From contig JAEUWH010000024.1 of NCBI GenBank assembly GCA_016785955.1, positions 1 to 64,000 on the forward strand: a DNA stretch of 64,000 nucleotides, in the 5' to 3' direction. The translations under genes and the position numbers were made by a program. Below the pieces are notes generated by a model. That model searched no databases. It was given only the letters and a program-made list of their open reading frames with translations, and had not been told where the DNA came from. Shown one piece after another: positions 1 through 8,326 of this stretch (positions are counted from its first letter, which is position 1; every line of letters begins with the position of its first letter). The stretch is from Pseudobdellovibrionaceae bacterium. Its GTDB lineage: Bacteria > Bdellovibrionota > Bdellovibrionia > Bdellovibrionales > Bdellovibrionaceae.

Positions 1-353
1 ATGGATGTTGTATTAAGCGAAGCGCCGCCTGTGAGGCCACGATGGCCGCGTTTGCTTTTTCAAAGAGACCTCTCCCTACACCCTTGGGCTTGGCCACGTC
101 CCCCTCCTGTCTTTCAGGGCGCCCGAACCCCAACCCAATCCCAATCCCAATCCTAAGCCCATCCCCATCCCCATCCCCATCCCCTCTGAGTCCTCGGCTC
201 CGCCAGCTCTCGTCCTTCCCTCTCTCCAACTGTATTATTTTCTAACAAACATTGCCTTAAATTGTCCCCTGTCGGTTTAAAACAAATCTATTTAGCAATC
301 ATATCTTAAATTCTTGGTACTACTTTTGTTAGTCATTCTAATTAGGAGATAAG
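1..353. other. Left-edge region without a convincing gene
   Basis: This stretch holds a C-rich microsatellite (described separately) and then AT-rich sequence leading to the lipoprotein gene at 354. An open frame at 42-245 would encode a proline-rich 67-residue peptide made mostly of Ile-Pro and Ser-Pro repeats. That is what the microsatellite gives when translated, and there is no convincing ribosome binding site, so I do not call it a gene. An AGGAG at 344-348 serves the gene at 354. The left part is C-rich compared with the rest of the window. Confidence 0.6.
134..184. repeat. Hexanucleotide microsatellite, CCCAAT then CCCCAT units
   Basis: Three exact CCCAAT units occupy 134-151. After a short break, a CCCCAT tract of period 6 runs from 158 to 184, about four units. 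All C runs are on the plus strand. The tract is intergenic as far as can be seen and resembles a slippage-prone simple sequence repeat. Confidence 0.85.
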
Positions 354-1565
354 ATGCGTTTTATAACTCGTCCATTATTCATATTTGCATTGTGTGCCTA
401 CATGCTAGGTTTGCTGGTGGCATGTAACGACGTCAAATTCTCTCAAAAGTTTGATTGCGAGAAAGATGGGACATGTATTGTGCAAAATGGTAAAGCTATT
501 TATCCGGCTCAGAAGATTATTGTGGAAGGTGGTAAGGTCGATGTTCTTATTGTTAATGATAACTCGGCGTCGATGTCTTTCGAACAAAAGCGAATGTCCG
601 AGCGATTTAATCAATTTATCCAAAATCTAGAGCATAAGGCGGTTAACTATCGTATTGCATTTACGACAACGGATATCTCGACCTCGCAAAATGCTCCTCG
701 TGCAATTAACGAGAATGGCGCTTTGCAAGACGGCCGTTTGATCGCGTTGACGAATGGTAAGAAGTATCTTTCTAAAGAAGATGGCGATATCAATGCTAAA
801 ATTACACTTTTTAAAAATGCCATTGAAAGAAACGAAACAATTAAATGTGAAAACTTTATAAATAGTTGGGTTTCTTCAGGTAAAACTGTGAATGATTCCG
901 CTTATTCATCGGAGTACTATAATAACTGTCCTTCTGGTGATGAGCGTGGTGTTTATGCGGCTCACTTGGTAGCCAAAAACAATCCAGATTCATTCTTGCG
1001 GGATGATGCTGATTTTCACATTATCTTTTTGGCGGACGAAGACGAGCGTAGTGAGCTGTATCGCTCGAATCCAAGTTATGCGTTAGAAGATATGGATCTT
1101 GGAAAAAGTTTGGCGCAGGTGATTCGTACCACTTATCCAAGCAAAAGTTTTGGTGTTCATCCCATCGTGACCGGGATGGAGTCGTGTTTGAAGATCCAAA
1201 ATCAACAAATGAATGGACTAGTGAACGGCTCTTACGGGACAGAGTATGATAAAGCTCGGAAGGAAGCCCTAGCGATCATGAATGCGGAACGATCACAAAA
1301 GGGTTTGCCAGCCGTCAAAATGGTCTTGGGAGACATTTGTTCTAATGATTATTCTAGTCAGTTGAAAGATATTTTTGACAATGTTGTCGGTGCCATTGTG
1401 GATAGTCATGCCTTGAAGTGTTCAAATCCTCAAGACATAACGATCACGGTAAATACATCGGATTCTTCGGTGACTTATGAATTGGTTGGTAACGTGATTA
1501 AGTTCAACAAAAAATTACCAGTAGGTACGGAAGTATCTATCAGTTCTTACTCATGCCCCGAGTAA
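354..1565 (+). CDS. VWA-domain lipoprotein
   Basis: A 403-residue exported lipoprotein. The N-terminus has a hydrophobic signal segment ending in a lipobox LLVAC with the acylated cysteine at residue 24. Residues about 62-260 look like a von Willebrand factor A domain: the strand VDVLIVND is followed by the metal-binding DxSxS pattern (D69, S71, S73), and later by a HIIFLADEDE strand. VWA domains usually bind protein ligands through a metal ion, so a surface or periplasmic adhesion or assembly role is likely, but the partner is unknown. AGGAG lies 5 bases before the ATG. The gene converges on the minus-strand gene ending at 1569. Confidence 0.75.
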   Translation: MRFITRPLFIFALCAYMLGLLVACNDVKFSQKFDCEKDGTCIVQNGKAIYPAQKIIVEGGKVDVLIVNDNSASMSFEQKRMSERFNQFIQNLEHKAVNYRIAFTTTDISTSQNAPRAINENGALQDGRLIALTNGKKYLSKEDGDINAKITLFKNAIERNETIKCENFINSWVSSGKTVNDSAYSSEYYNNCPSGDERGVYAAHLVAKNNPDSFLRDDADFHIIFLADEDERSELYRSNPSYALEDMDLGKSLAQVIRTTYPSKSFGVHPIVTGMESCLKIQNQQMNGLVNGSYGTEYDKARKEALAIMNAERSQKGLPAVKMVLGDICSNDYSSQLKDIFDNVVGAIVDSHALKCSNPQDITITVNTSDSSVTYELVGNVIKFNKKLPVGTEVSISSYSCPE

Positions 1566-1568
1566 TTT

Positions 1569-2567
1569 TTAATAGCGCCAATATAAATCCATAAAGAAAT
1601 AATAGCCTTCTTCGTAGGACCAGTTTTTGGATCGAATATCGATCGTATTTAAACTCAAGTGCAGGGTAAAGCGATCCCAAATACTTACATAAGATAAGTA
1701 ACCGCCGATGGTCTTTTTTTCGAAATTATAGTTCGGCCCGACAAGGACTCGATCCCAACTGTTCAAGATAAACTCGTATCCTGTCTGGATCGAGCTTGTT
1801 CCAAAGGACTTAATTGCAGTTGATTCTGCCGCGTTGTCATAAGCCAATACAGCTAGGCTGAGGAAGTTGTGTGTAATCATGGTATCGTTGGAATAGGAAT
1901 CCCATAGAAATGTTAAATTCAAATTACTTTGAGTCATATTGGGAACGCGTGTGAACGTTAAAAGCGTGGACACTGTATTTTCTGGTGACGAATAAATTTT
2001 GTATTTACCTAAGAAGTTTAATCCACCGGCGGCATTGACAGTCGCCGCCGTGCCAATAGTAAATCGGGGGTAAAGGCCGTAATACAATTGACCTAGGTAG
2101 CTGACCATAAACTCATTTTTGTCTAGTGTCTCGGCGGTGTCTCCCACCAAGATACCTTGAGTGTATAGCGGTTTATATCGACTCGAAATGCTTTCACCGG
2201 TCGAGCGGATCATTAGAAATGTTCCACCTTTGTAATTGGGATTGATACCGACCAAGCTCATGGGTTTTAGATATTGTCCTGGAAAAATAATTTGGTCCTT
2301 GAAAACTTTTAGAACGATAAAGCTATTTTCTGTGTATCCAGCCGGAGAAAGTTGTGAACTGACTAGTTCCGCAAGGCCTAAAATTTCTTGGTTGCGATCA
2401 GAATGAATTGTAAAGCGATCACCAATTTTTAGTTTTTCACTGTAGGTGATAACAACAAATGACTTTTCATCTTCGATACGTTTAATGGTCAGTTCTGGCT
2501 CGGGCTTAGCAAGTGCCGCAAGCGCCAAGAGACTAGAAAATAAGCATAAAAATAAAGTACGTACCAT
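1569..2567 (-). CDS. Exported protein, probable outer-membrane barrel
   Basis: I do not recognise this 332-residue protein. Residues 1-20 form a Sec signal peptide ending ALA. Residues about 30-105 are strand-rich and could be a small beta domain. The remainder alternates polar and aromatic residues and ends in the aromatic tail DLYWRY, as outer-membrane barrels often do. The start codon has no visible Shine-Dalgarno sequence and lies in the loop of a 14-bp inverted repeat (see the separate entry), so initiation may depend on RNA structure. It lies just downstream of the FliG-like gene on the same strand. Confidence 0.55.
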   Translation of the reverse strand: MVRTLFLCLFSSLLALAALAKPEPELTIKRIEDEKSFVVITYSEKLKIGDRFTIHSDRNQEILGLAELVSSQLSPAGYTENSFIVLKVFKDQIIFPGQYLKPMSLVGINPNYKGGTFLMIRSTGESISSRYKPLYTQGILVGDTAETLDKNEFMVSYLGQLYYGLYPRFTIGTAATVNAAGGLNFLGKYKIYSSPENTVSTLLTFTRVPNMTQSNLNLTFLWDSYSNDTMITHNFLSLAVLAYDNAAESTAIKSFGTSSIQTGYEFILNSWDRVLVGPNYNFEKKTIGGYLSYVSIWDRFTLHLSLNTIDIRSKNWSYEEGYYFFMDLYWRY

Positions 2568-2593
2568 GAAATCGGTATAACGTACTTTATTTT
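2549..2593 (-). promoter_or_regulatory. 14-bp perfect inverted repeat spanning a start codon
   Basis: AAAATAAAGTACGT at 2549-2562 is exactly inverted at 2580-2593, with a 17-base spacer. In the minus-strand transcript the spacer holds the ATG of the gene ending at 1569. One arm is 5' untranslated sequence and the other encodes the first signal-peptide residues. It could be an RNA hairpin controlling translation, a weak AT-rich terminator for the upstream FliG-like gene, or a DNA operator. Confidence 0.6.
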
Positions 2594-2594
2594 G

Positions 2595-3341
2595 TTAGGC
2601 TATTTTTTTAATTTGATCGAGTTTGTTTTTTAATACAGAATTTTCAATCTTTAAGGTCGTCGATTCTTGTGTCAGTTGGTTTACTTTCTTTTTTAGGAAA
2701 TCATTTTCTTCTTTAAGTGCTTCCAATTTGTCATTTTTGGCAGCCTCTTTACGATTGTTAGCGCCACTGAAGTCTAATTTTACTTCTGCCTCGCCATCGA
2801 CAGTGGGTGTGCTGTTGGTCGCACTCATGGCGTCAACTGATGTCGGTATAGAGTGGCCTTCCGTTTTTTGATTGATCAGTTCTTCGATATTCTCAGGAAC
2901 GGCCATATCTGGATTGAATTTTTCAAGTTTAATGATGCCTTGTTGAATGAGTCCACGCACTTCTGTTACAATTTTGGACAAGCAGGTTGCGATTTCTGCT
3001 GCATTAGGAGTGGTTTCATCAATCAAGCTTAAGATTTTACGTTTTTCACTTTGTGAAAGGACATTTAGAATTTCGTCTCGTTTCGGAGGCTCGAATTTAC
3101 GCAAGGCCACTGCTAAAGTTAATGGCTGAATCCGAGAAATAATTTCGTTCAGCGGTTCCCGCGGCCATTCAATAATTTTGTCGACTGTCAGCACGCGTTT
3201 TTTTAATTCCATTTCCCAATTCACGTTCTCTTGTGAAATAAGTGTTAAAAATTGTTCCTGCTTGGCTTTTGACGAAGTCTCCAGCAAGTTCAACAATTGA
3301 ACAAAGCCACCTTTTTTCTTGTATCTATCTAGCATTCCCAT
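2595..3341 (-). CDS. FliG-like domain protein with C-terminal coiled coil
   Basis: A 248-residue protein. Residues about 10-145 show the helical repeat pattern of FliG middle and C-terminal domains: a GGFVQLLNLLE helix, TVDKIIEWPREPLNEIISRI, LTLAVALRKFEPPKRDEIL and a following EVRGLIQQGIIKL segment. In FliG these helices bind FliM and transmit torque. The EHPQ motif of true FliG is missing. The last 45 residues form a heptad-rich coiled coil. No other flagellar gene is adjacent, so this is a FliG-related scaffold protein rather than the motor switch protein. The upstream neighbour on the same strand is the Ppx/GppA gene. Confidence 0.6.
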   Translation of the reverse strand: MGMLDRYKKKGGFVQLLNLLETSSKAKQEQFLTLISQENVNWEMELKKRVLTVDKIIEWPREPLNEIISRIQPLTLAVALRKFEPPKRDEILNVLSQSEKRKILSLIDETTPNAAEIATCLSKIVTEVRGLIQQGIIKLEKFNPDMAVPENIEELINQKTEGHSIPTSVDAMSATNSTPTVDGEAEVKLDFSGANNRKEAAKNDKLEALKEENDFLKKKVNQLTQESTTLKIENSVLKNKLDQIKKIA

Positions 3342-3348
3342 GGAAAAC

Positions 3349-3367
3349 TTCTCGGGAGGCCCGAGAA
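3349..3367 (-). promoter_or_regulatory. Perfect 8-bp hairpin before the FliG-like gene
   Basis: TTCTCGGG at 3349-3356 pairs with CCCGAGAA at 3360-3367 across a 3-base loop. On the minus strand the hairpin ends about 7 bases before the ATG at 3341, and its second arm carries the only purine-rich GAGAAG that could act as a ribosome binding site. The T-tract after it is short (TTTT). It may be a weak terminator after the ppx-like gene, a translational block, or both. Confidence 0.5.
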
Positions 3368-3402
3368 ATTCTTTAAGAAAAATTGGCGTCTCAATTGTAG
3401 AT

Positions 3403-4338
3403 CTATAGAATCATGGACCAAAGTATTCCATTACGGAGTCCCACTCTGGGAATAAAGATACGATGAGCGTCGCACTGACGTAGAATCATTTTGACCGTGA
3501 AGATAGCTGGTAAAATGACATCGGCACGGTCCGGTCTAAGGTTCAGCTTTTCGATACGATCTTTTATCGAAAGTTTAGATAGCTTGTCATAAATTTCTAT
3601 GAGTTCATTCAGCGTTACGAAGGTGTTAGACGATTTTTTTAGTAGGTCCCATTTTAGGCGTGCCATGCATTCCAAATTTCCGCCCGTACCGATTGCAAAA
3701 TCGACGTTGTGATGGAAATTGTTCTTATCAATAAAATCGAATACTGGGCGAATGTAGTCGCCGACAACAACTTTCAAATGACTTTCATCTAATTTTCTTT
3801 TAATCAGCTGATCTAAAATACGAACGGTTCCCATCGGAAACGATTCGGTTTGTTTTATCTTGGAATTATCTGACAGTGTAATTTCCACACTGCCACCACC
3901 GACATCAATTAGTACGCACCGACGAGCTTTCAGCTCCACCTCACGGCTAACCGCCAAATAAATCAGTCGGGCTTCTTCCATGCCGTCAATCACTTCTACT
4001 TTGATTCCGCTTTTTTTGGCAATTTTGTCGATAAATTCCAATTTGTTTGAGGCTTCTCGCAGGGCACTAGTGGCCACGGCCCGACAGCTTTGCACACGAT
4101 ATTTTTGATTGATGTTTCGAAAATGTTCAAAAGTCTCAATCGAATCATTTAAAGTTTGTTGAGAGATCGGCTTGTCTAAAAAAACCTCTTTACCCAAACG
4201 AATAGGCGATCTGATTTTTTTAATTTCTTTGAATACATAGGACTTTGTAGAAGCATCATAAATCATTTCTGAAATGATCATCCGAATTCCATTAGAGCCA
4301 ATATCAATCGCTGAAAGCACTCGTCCCATATTTGACAT
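3403..4338 (-). CDS. Ppx/GppA-family phosphatase
   Basis: A 311-residue member of the exopolyphosphatase / pppGpp phosphohydrolase family, which has the actin-like ASKHA fold. Seen: the phosphate-1 loop AIDIGSNGIR at 10-19, the ATSALREA segment at 89-96, the acidic pair at 121-122 expected to hold the catalytic glutamate, and the phosphate-2 loop DVGGGSVE at 145-152. The length matches the short single-module enzymes rather than the longer E. coli forms. The likely substrate is polyphosphate or pppGpp, which the sequence cannot separate. The gene is divergent from the porin-like gene and about 1.2 kb from phoU, a suggestive phosphate neighbourhood. Confidence 0.88.
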   Translation of the reverse strand: MSNMGRVLSAIDIGSNGIRMIISEMIYDASTKSYVFKEIKKIRSPIRLGKEVFLDKPISQQTLNDSIETFEHFRNINQKYRVQSCRAVATSALREASNKLEFIDKIAKKSGIKVEVIDGMEEARLIYLAVSREVELKARRCVLIDVGGGSVEITLSDNSKIKQTESFPMGTVRILDQLIKRKLDESHLKVVVGDYIRPVFDFIDKNNFHHNVDFAIGTGGNLECMARLKWDLLKKSSNTFVTLNELIEIYDKLSKLSIKDRIEKLNLRPDRADVILPAIFTVKMILRQCDAHRIFIPRVGLRNGILWSMIL

Positions 4339-4385
4339 TGTTAACTAAATATTGTTCGATGTAAAGACTTGTGGGGGGCTTTTGC

Positions 4386-5429
4386 ATGAGAAACTTTTTC
4401 TTTGCAGCGCTTATGATTTTGGTTCCATTATTCGTGTCGGCTCAGGTCATGGATGGGAAATTAGAGTTTGAAGGTGAAGTGGATATTTTGACTGGTGTGG
4501 GGTCTAAGCCTACCTCCGAGCAGGGGCAAATTGCTTTTTCGTTACCGTCTTTGAAGTTCGCTGCCGATTACGAAGCTGATCAAAATAATTCCGTATTTTT
4601 TCAATTCCAAATGGCCGAAGCTCGTGATGGTGCTACGAAAAGGTCGTCATTGCAGCTCACTCGAGCCTTCTATCAGTTTTTGTCTGATGATGCGTCTTGG
4701 ATCATTCGCTATGGCTTGGTTCGAAGTGCTTATTTGGAGGATAGCGAGCGATTGTTGGACTACGATGTCGTCCCTGAATTTCGTGCTTTTGCGTATCGAT
4801 ATAATTATTTACCTTATTCAGATATGGGAGTGGAAGTTCGGTATGTATTCAATCCATACTTGGATATCTCTTTAGGTTTTTTTAACGGCGAGGAAAACAA
4901 TGCCAAAGAAGAGGGTACGCAAAAGGATCTCTACGCAGGGTTAAACTATGATGATTCTAGTTTTCATTTTGCTTTGTTGGCGATTCGCGGTGCATATGAT
5001 GAGTACGAGAAGCCTTTGAATATGAAAGAGCGAAACTTGGTGCGCATTGCCTGGAAAACTGATTGGCTGCAATTGGGCTTGGAAGGTATGACATCAAAAG
5101 AGCTAAGTAATGCGACCGTAGCCTACAAGCGTGCCGAAAATTGGGATGGCTCGATGATTCCTGAAGTTGTCGTTGAGGGGCAGGGGGGCTGTGGTTGGTT
5201 GTTGCTGAGTCCTGATGTGAACATTGATTTTTTATTGAGGAAAGATGTTTGGGATCCGCACAAGCAAGGCGAGTCCGATGAAATCGCTTCCGAAAATATG
5301 GCGATGATCATAAAAGACAAAATGAGATCTTGGGTTTTAGGGTATTCAAAGACCACATACAAAGAGAATCATTCGACTCAGTCTCCCGAGCGAGAATTTG
5401 GTTTCCTTGGGCTTCGGCAAATCTTTTAA
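4386..5429 (+). CDS. Porin-like outer-membrane protein
   Basis: A 347-residue exported protein. I start it at the second ATG, which directly opens the signal peptide MRNFFFAALMILVPLFVSAQ; an upstream GTG would add five residues before a normal signal sequence. The mature part has alternating strand-like sequence with turns rich in D, N and G and a C-terminal phenylalanine (LRQIF), typical of a beta barrel. The nearness of phoU-phoB-phoR is compatible with an anion or phosphate porin, but I see no motif proving substrate and no Pho box in front. Confidence 0.6.
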   Translation: MRNFFFAALMILVPLFVSAQVMDGKLEFEGEVDILTGVGSKPTSEQGQIAFSLPSLKFAADYEADQNNSVFFQFQMAEARDGATKRSSLQLTRAFYQFLSDDASWIIRYGLVRSAYLEDSERLLDYDVVPEFRAFAYRYNYLPYSDMGVEVRYVFNPYLDISLGFFNGEENNAKEEGTQKDLYAGLNYDDSSFHFALLAIRGAYDEYEKPLNMKERNLVRIAWKTDWLQLGLEGMTSKELSNATVAYKRAENWDGSMIPEVVVEGQGGCGWLLLSPDVNIDFLLRKDVWDPHKQGESDEIASENMAMIIKDKMRSWVLGYSKTTYKENHSTQSPEREFGFLGLRQIF

Positions 5430-5494
5430 AAACAAAAATATATTTATTTGTTCCCAGTAGCTTTTCGGGTAAATTATGTTAGATTTTTGTTAGG

Positions 5495-5517
5495 AACTTG
5501 TGAATCGTTTACAAGTT
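5495..5517. promoter_or_regulatory. Inverted repeat upstream of phoU
   Basis: AACTTGT at 5495-5501 is inverted as ACAAGTT at 5511-5517 with a 9-base spacer, 27 bases before the phoU start. It could be an operator or an RNA hairpin. It does not match the direct-repeat Pho box. Confidence 0.35.
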
Positions 5518-5543
5518 TCAATTATTTAGATAACTAAACATAC

Positions 5544-6221
5544 ATGGAGCCCCTGTTGGAACGAGCTTTAGATACTCAGATTGATGAGGCCAAACGGTTG
5601 ATTTTAATCATGGCCGGGAGCGTAGAGTTAGCTCTTTTTGAAGCGACCGAAGCCCTTTTAGGCAGAAACCCGACAAAACTAAAAAACATTCATCAGATTG
5701 AAACCAAGATTAATGAAGATCATATTAAAATTGACGAATGTTGTATGAATATTTTAGCCAAGCAAAGCCCGGTGGCTAAGGATTTACGGATCATTTTGTC
5801 GATTCTAAAAATTAATACGGATCTTGAACGAATGGGAGATCAGGTTACAAATATTGCGTATACGACCCAGGACTATCTGGCGCGCAAAGAGCTTAGCCAA
5901 GTCAGTTTGATTTCTGAAATGAGCGAGTTTGTACGCACGATGGTCAAAAAATCGTTAGATTGTTTTGTGCGCGGGGATGCGATTACGGCTAAATCCATTT
6001 TGGTTATGGATGACGAAGTCGACGAAAGAAAAAATAGAGTTTTTAGAGAATTGTGTGAGCATATGAAGAAAAATCCAACCGATGTGGATGCTGGTTTGGA
6101 TTTAATTTTGATTGCACGTAATTTTGAGAGGTTAGGTGATCATGCAACAAATATTGCCGAAGACGTCATTTTCGCCTACACAGGCAGCGATATCCGACAC
6201 GGTGGTAAATCTGGATCCTAG
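5544..6221 (+). CDS. phoU: Phosphate-signalling regulator PhoU
   Basis: A 225-residue all-helical protein with two PhoU repeats (about 15-100 and 118-205). The second copy of the family signature ERLGDHATNIAED is near the C-terminus and the first copy ERMGDQVTNIA is at about 97-107. PhoU normally links the Pst phosphate transporter to the PhoR kinase and keeps the Pho regulon off when phosphate is plentiful. No pstSCAB genes are present in the window. The 3' end overlaps the start of phoB, so the three genes are probably co-transcribed and translationally coupled. The ATG at 5544 has only a weak ribosome binding site. Confidence 0.92.
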   Translation: MEPLLERALDTQIDEAKRLILIMAGSVELALFEATEALLGRNPTKLKNIHQIETKINEDHIKIDECCMNILAKQSPVAKDLRIILSILKINTDLERMGDQVTNIAYTTQDYLARKELSQVSLISEMSEFVRTMVKKSLDCFVRGDAITAKSILVMDDEVDERKNRVFRELCEHMKKNPTDVDAGLDLILIARNFERLGDHATNIAEDVIFAYTGSDIRHGGKSGS

Positions 6222-6900
6222 TATTTTAGTTGTCGAAGATGAAACTGAAATACGCGAGCTGATGGCTCTGCATCTGCTCAGACAGGGTTATAAAGTTACG
6301 GAGTGTGAAAGTGTTTCGGCTGCTATCGAGCACTTGGGAAAGAAAAAATACGATGTGATTGTTCTTGATTGGATGTTGCCAGGGTTAAGCGGCATGGATC
6401 TTTTGGGCTTCTTGAAAGATAAAGAAATTGATAGTCGGGTGGTGATGGTTACGGCCAAAGCTGAGCCGGTTGATATCGTGCAAGGGCTAGAGAGTGGTGC
6501 GGATGATTACCTGACGAAGCCCTTTGATCCTGCGATTCTAATGGCTCGCGTAAGAGCTGTTATGCGACGGGTGCCAAAGCGAGACGATGAGGCCTCTTCA
6601 GAAGAGATGCAAATAGGTCCTTTAAGTATTAATTTTCGTACTTATGATGTCACTTTACATAATGAGAAATTGCATTTAACTCCGAGTGAATTTAAGTTAT
6701 TGGGAATCATGATCCAGAACCAAGGGCGGGTTTTAACCAGGGATAATCTGATTGAGAATATTCAAGGTGAAGGGGTCAACGTAATCGGCAGAACCATTGA
6801 CACACATGTTTTTGGTTTGAGAAAAAAACTAGGCAGTTGGGGAGATCGCATTGAAACCATTAGGGGAGTGGGTTACCGGGTTAAAACGGAGCCAAATTAG
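6142..6900 (+). CDS. phoB: PhoB-like response regulator
   Basis: An OmpR/PhoB-family transcription factor of about 252 residues. The receiver domain starts at ILVVEDE, has the phosphoacceptor aspartate in IVLDWMLPG and the lysine in LTKPFD. The C-terminal winged helix includes LTPSEFKLLGIM and ends GVGYRV. The start is uncertain: ATG 6142 overlaps phoU by 80 bases and gives a long N-terminal tail, while GTG 6202 gives a normal-length regulator but lacks a good ribosome binding site. It should activate phosphate-starvation genes when phosphorylated by the PhoR encoded next. Confidence 0.88.
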   Translation: MQQILPKTSFSPTQAAISDTVVNLDPSILVVEDETEIRELMALHLLRQGYKVTECESVSAAIEHLGKKKYDVIVLDWMLPGLSGMDLLGFLKDKEIDSRVVMVTAKAEPVDIVQGLESGADDYLTKPFDPAILMARVRAVMRRVPKRDDEASSEEMQIGPLSINFRTYDVTLHNEKLHLTPSEFKLLGIMIQNQGRVLTRDNLIENIQGEGVNVIGRTIDTHVFGLRKKLGSWGDRIETIRGVGYRVKTEPN

Positions 6901-8326
6901 TTTTACTTTTCTTCATTTCCCTTGGCGAATCTTCGTTCAATTTTTTATTATCCAGGTCATTTCTTTCAATATTTTGTTTATCGGTTTGTTCTTCTCGCAA
7001 CTGGCATCGTTAAAATGGGCGGCTTTATTCTTTTGTGGCTCGGTTCTGGTTTCGTTATCAACGGCTTTTTTTTTCACCCAACCGATTCATCGCATTTATT
7101 TAAAAATTTTAAAACTATCTCATAAAAAAGCCATGAAAGAATGGCAGCCAGAAGCCGATGATTTGACAGAAGAAGAAGTGGGCGAGTTCTCGGCGCTCGA
7201 AAAAGGTTTAAATAAAATTCAGAAAAAATTAAAAAAGCGTAAAGAGCAGCTGTATCAAGAGCGAGAGGAAACCCAGGCATTTATGACCTCTGTGCAGGAG
7301 GGGTTGGTCAGTATTTCGAAAAACGAAAAAATTACTTTTTTTAATTCGCGCTTTGCAACCTTGTTTTTAGATTCGGGGCAAATGGCCCAGGAGCAGATTT
7401 TTTTAACGGATGTGTTCAGGGATCCAGTGGCGTACAATGCTTTTCGTAAAGTTTTGACCGAAGGAAAATCGGTTAAAATTGAACTTCAGATGGAAACTAA
7501 GATTGATAATAGTAATCGTTATTTTTTGTTATCATTGAGTCCACTTCGTAAAGGAAAAACGAACGAGCTGTATGGTATGATTGGGCTCTTTCATGATATT
7601 TCTGATATTAAAAAAACAGATCAAATTCGTATCGATTTTGTAGGAAATGCATCTCATGAACTCAGAACTCCGTTGACGTCGGTGAAGGGATATATCGAGA
7701 CGTTAAAAGCCGATTTTGTTTCGGGAAACTTGGCGCAAACAAGTAATTTTTTGCAAATTATTTCCCGCAATGTCGATCGTTTGATTGATCTGGTGAACGA
7801 TTTATTGACGATTTCAACGCTCGAGTCGCATCCGCAAGTTCGTTTCGCTGTGATCAACCCGATGCAACTAAGTCATTTAGTTGTTTCCGATTTAATGATT
7901 TTAGCGCAGGCCAAAAACCAAAAAGTTTTTATACATTCGGAAATTGAAGAGTTTCGGGCTGATCCAGAGAAGGTAGATCAAGTTCTCAGAAATTTGGTCA
8001 CGAATGCCATTAAATATATTCCAGAAAACAAGGACATTCACGTAACCTGGGGCCGAGATGCCGATGGCGCGGCCGTATTAAAAGTAAAGGATAATGGGCC
8101 GGGTATTCCGAAAGAACATCATGATCGCCTATTTGAACGCTTTTACCGCATTGACAAAGGGCGCTCTCGTGATCGTGGTGGTACAGGTTTGGGGTTGGCA
8201 ATTGTTAAGCATATTGTATTGGCGCATGGTGGACGAATCGAGCTTCGGAGCGAGGTTGGTAAAGGAGCCGAGTTTTTGTGTTATTTTCCTCAGGACAAGA
8301 TGCTGGGCCTAGGACCTGGGCATTAG
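6851..8326 (+). CDS. phoR: PhoR-like sensor histidine kinase
   Basis: A 491-residue membrane kinase. Two hydrophobic segments lie near residues 25-75, then a charged coiled linker, a PAS-like domain (about 140-255), the phosphoacceptor helix with NASHELRTPLTSV, and a catalytic ATPase domain with NLVTNAIKYI, DNGPGIP and GGTGLGLAIV boxes. This is the PhoR layout, without a large periplasmic domain. I accept a TTG start at 6851 because GGGGAG lies six bases upstream and no ATG or GTG follows before the membrane segments. The start overlaps phoB by 50 bases. It probably senses phosphate status through PhoU. Confidence 0.88.
   Translation: MKPLGEWVTGLKRSQISFTFLHFPWRIFVQFFIIQVISFNILFIGLFFSQLASLKWAALFFCGSVLVSLSTAFFFTQPIHRIYLKILKLSHKKAMKEWQPEADDLTEEEVGEFSALEKGLNKIQKKLKKRKEQLYQEREETQAFMTSVQEGLVSISKNEKITFFNSRFATLFLDSGQMAQEQIFLTDVFRDPVAYNAFRKVLTEGKSVKIELQMETKIDNSNRYFLLSLSPLRKGKTNELYGMIGLFHDISDIKKTDQIRIDFVGNASHELRTPLTSVKGYIETLKADFVSGNLAQTSNFLQIISRNVDRLIDLVNDLLTISTLESHPQVRFAVINPMQLSHLVVSDLMILAQAKNQKVFIHSEIEEFRADPEKVDQVLRNLVTNAIKYIPENKDIHVTWGRDADGAAVLKVKDNGPGIPKEHHDRLFERFYRIDKGRSRDRGGTGLGLAIVKHIVLAHGGRIELRSEVGKGAEFLCYFPQDKMLGLGPGH

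Noticed and set aside
42-245. Open frame encoding a proline-rich 67-residue peptide
   Set aside because: It is the translation of the hexamer microsatellite, has no ribosome binding site and no family-like sequence.
5430-5543. Pho box before phoU
   Set aside because: No pair of 7-bp direct repeats with the expected spacing; only an inverted repeat is present.
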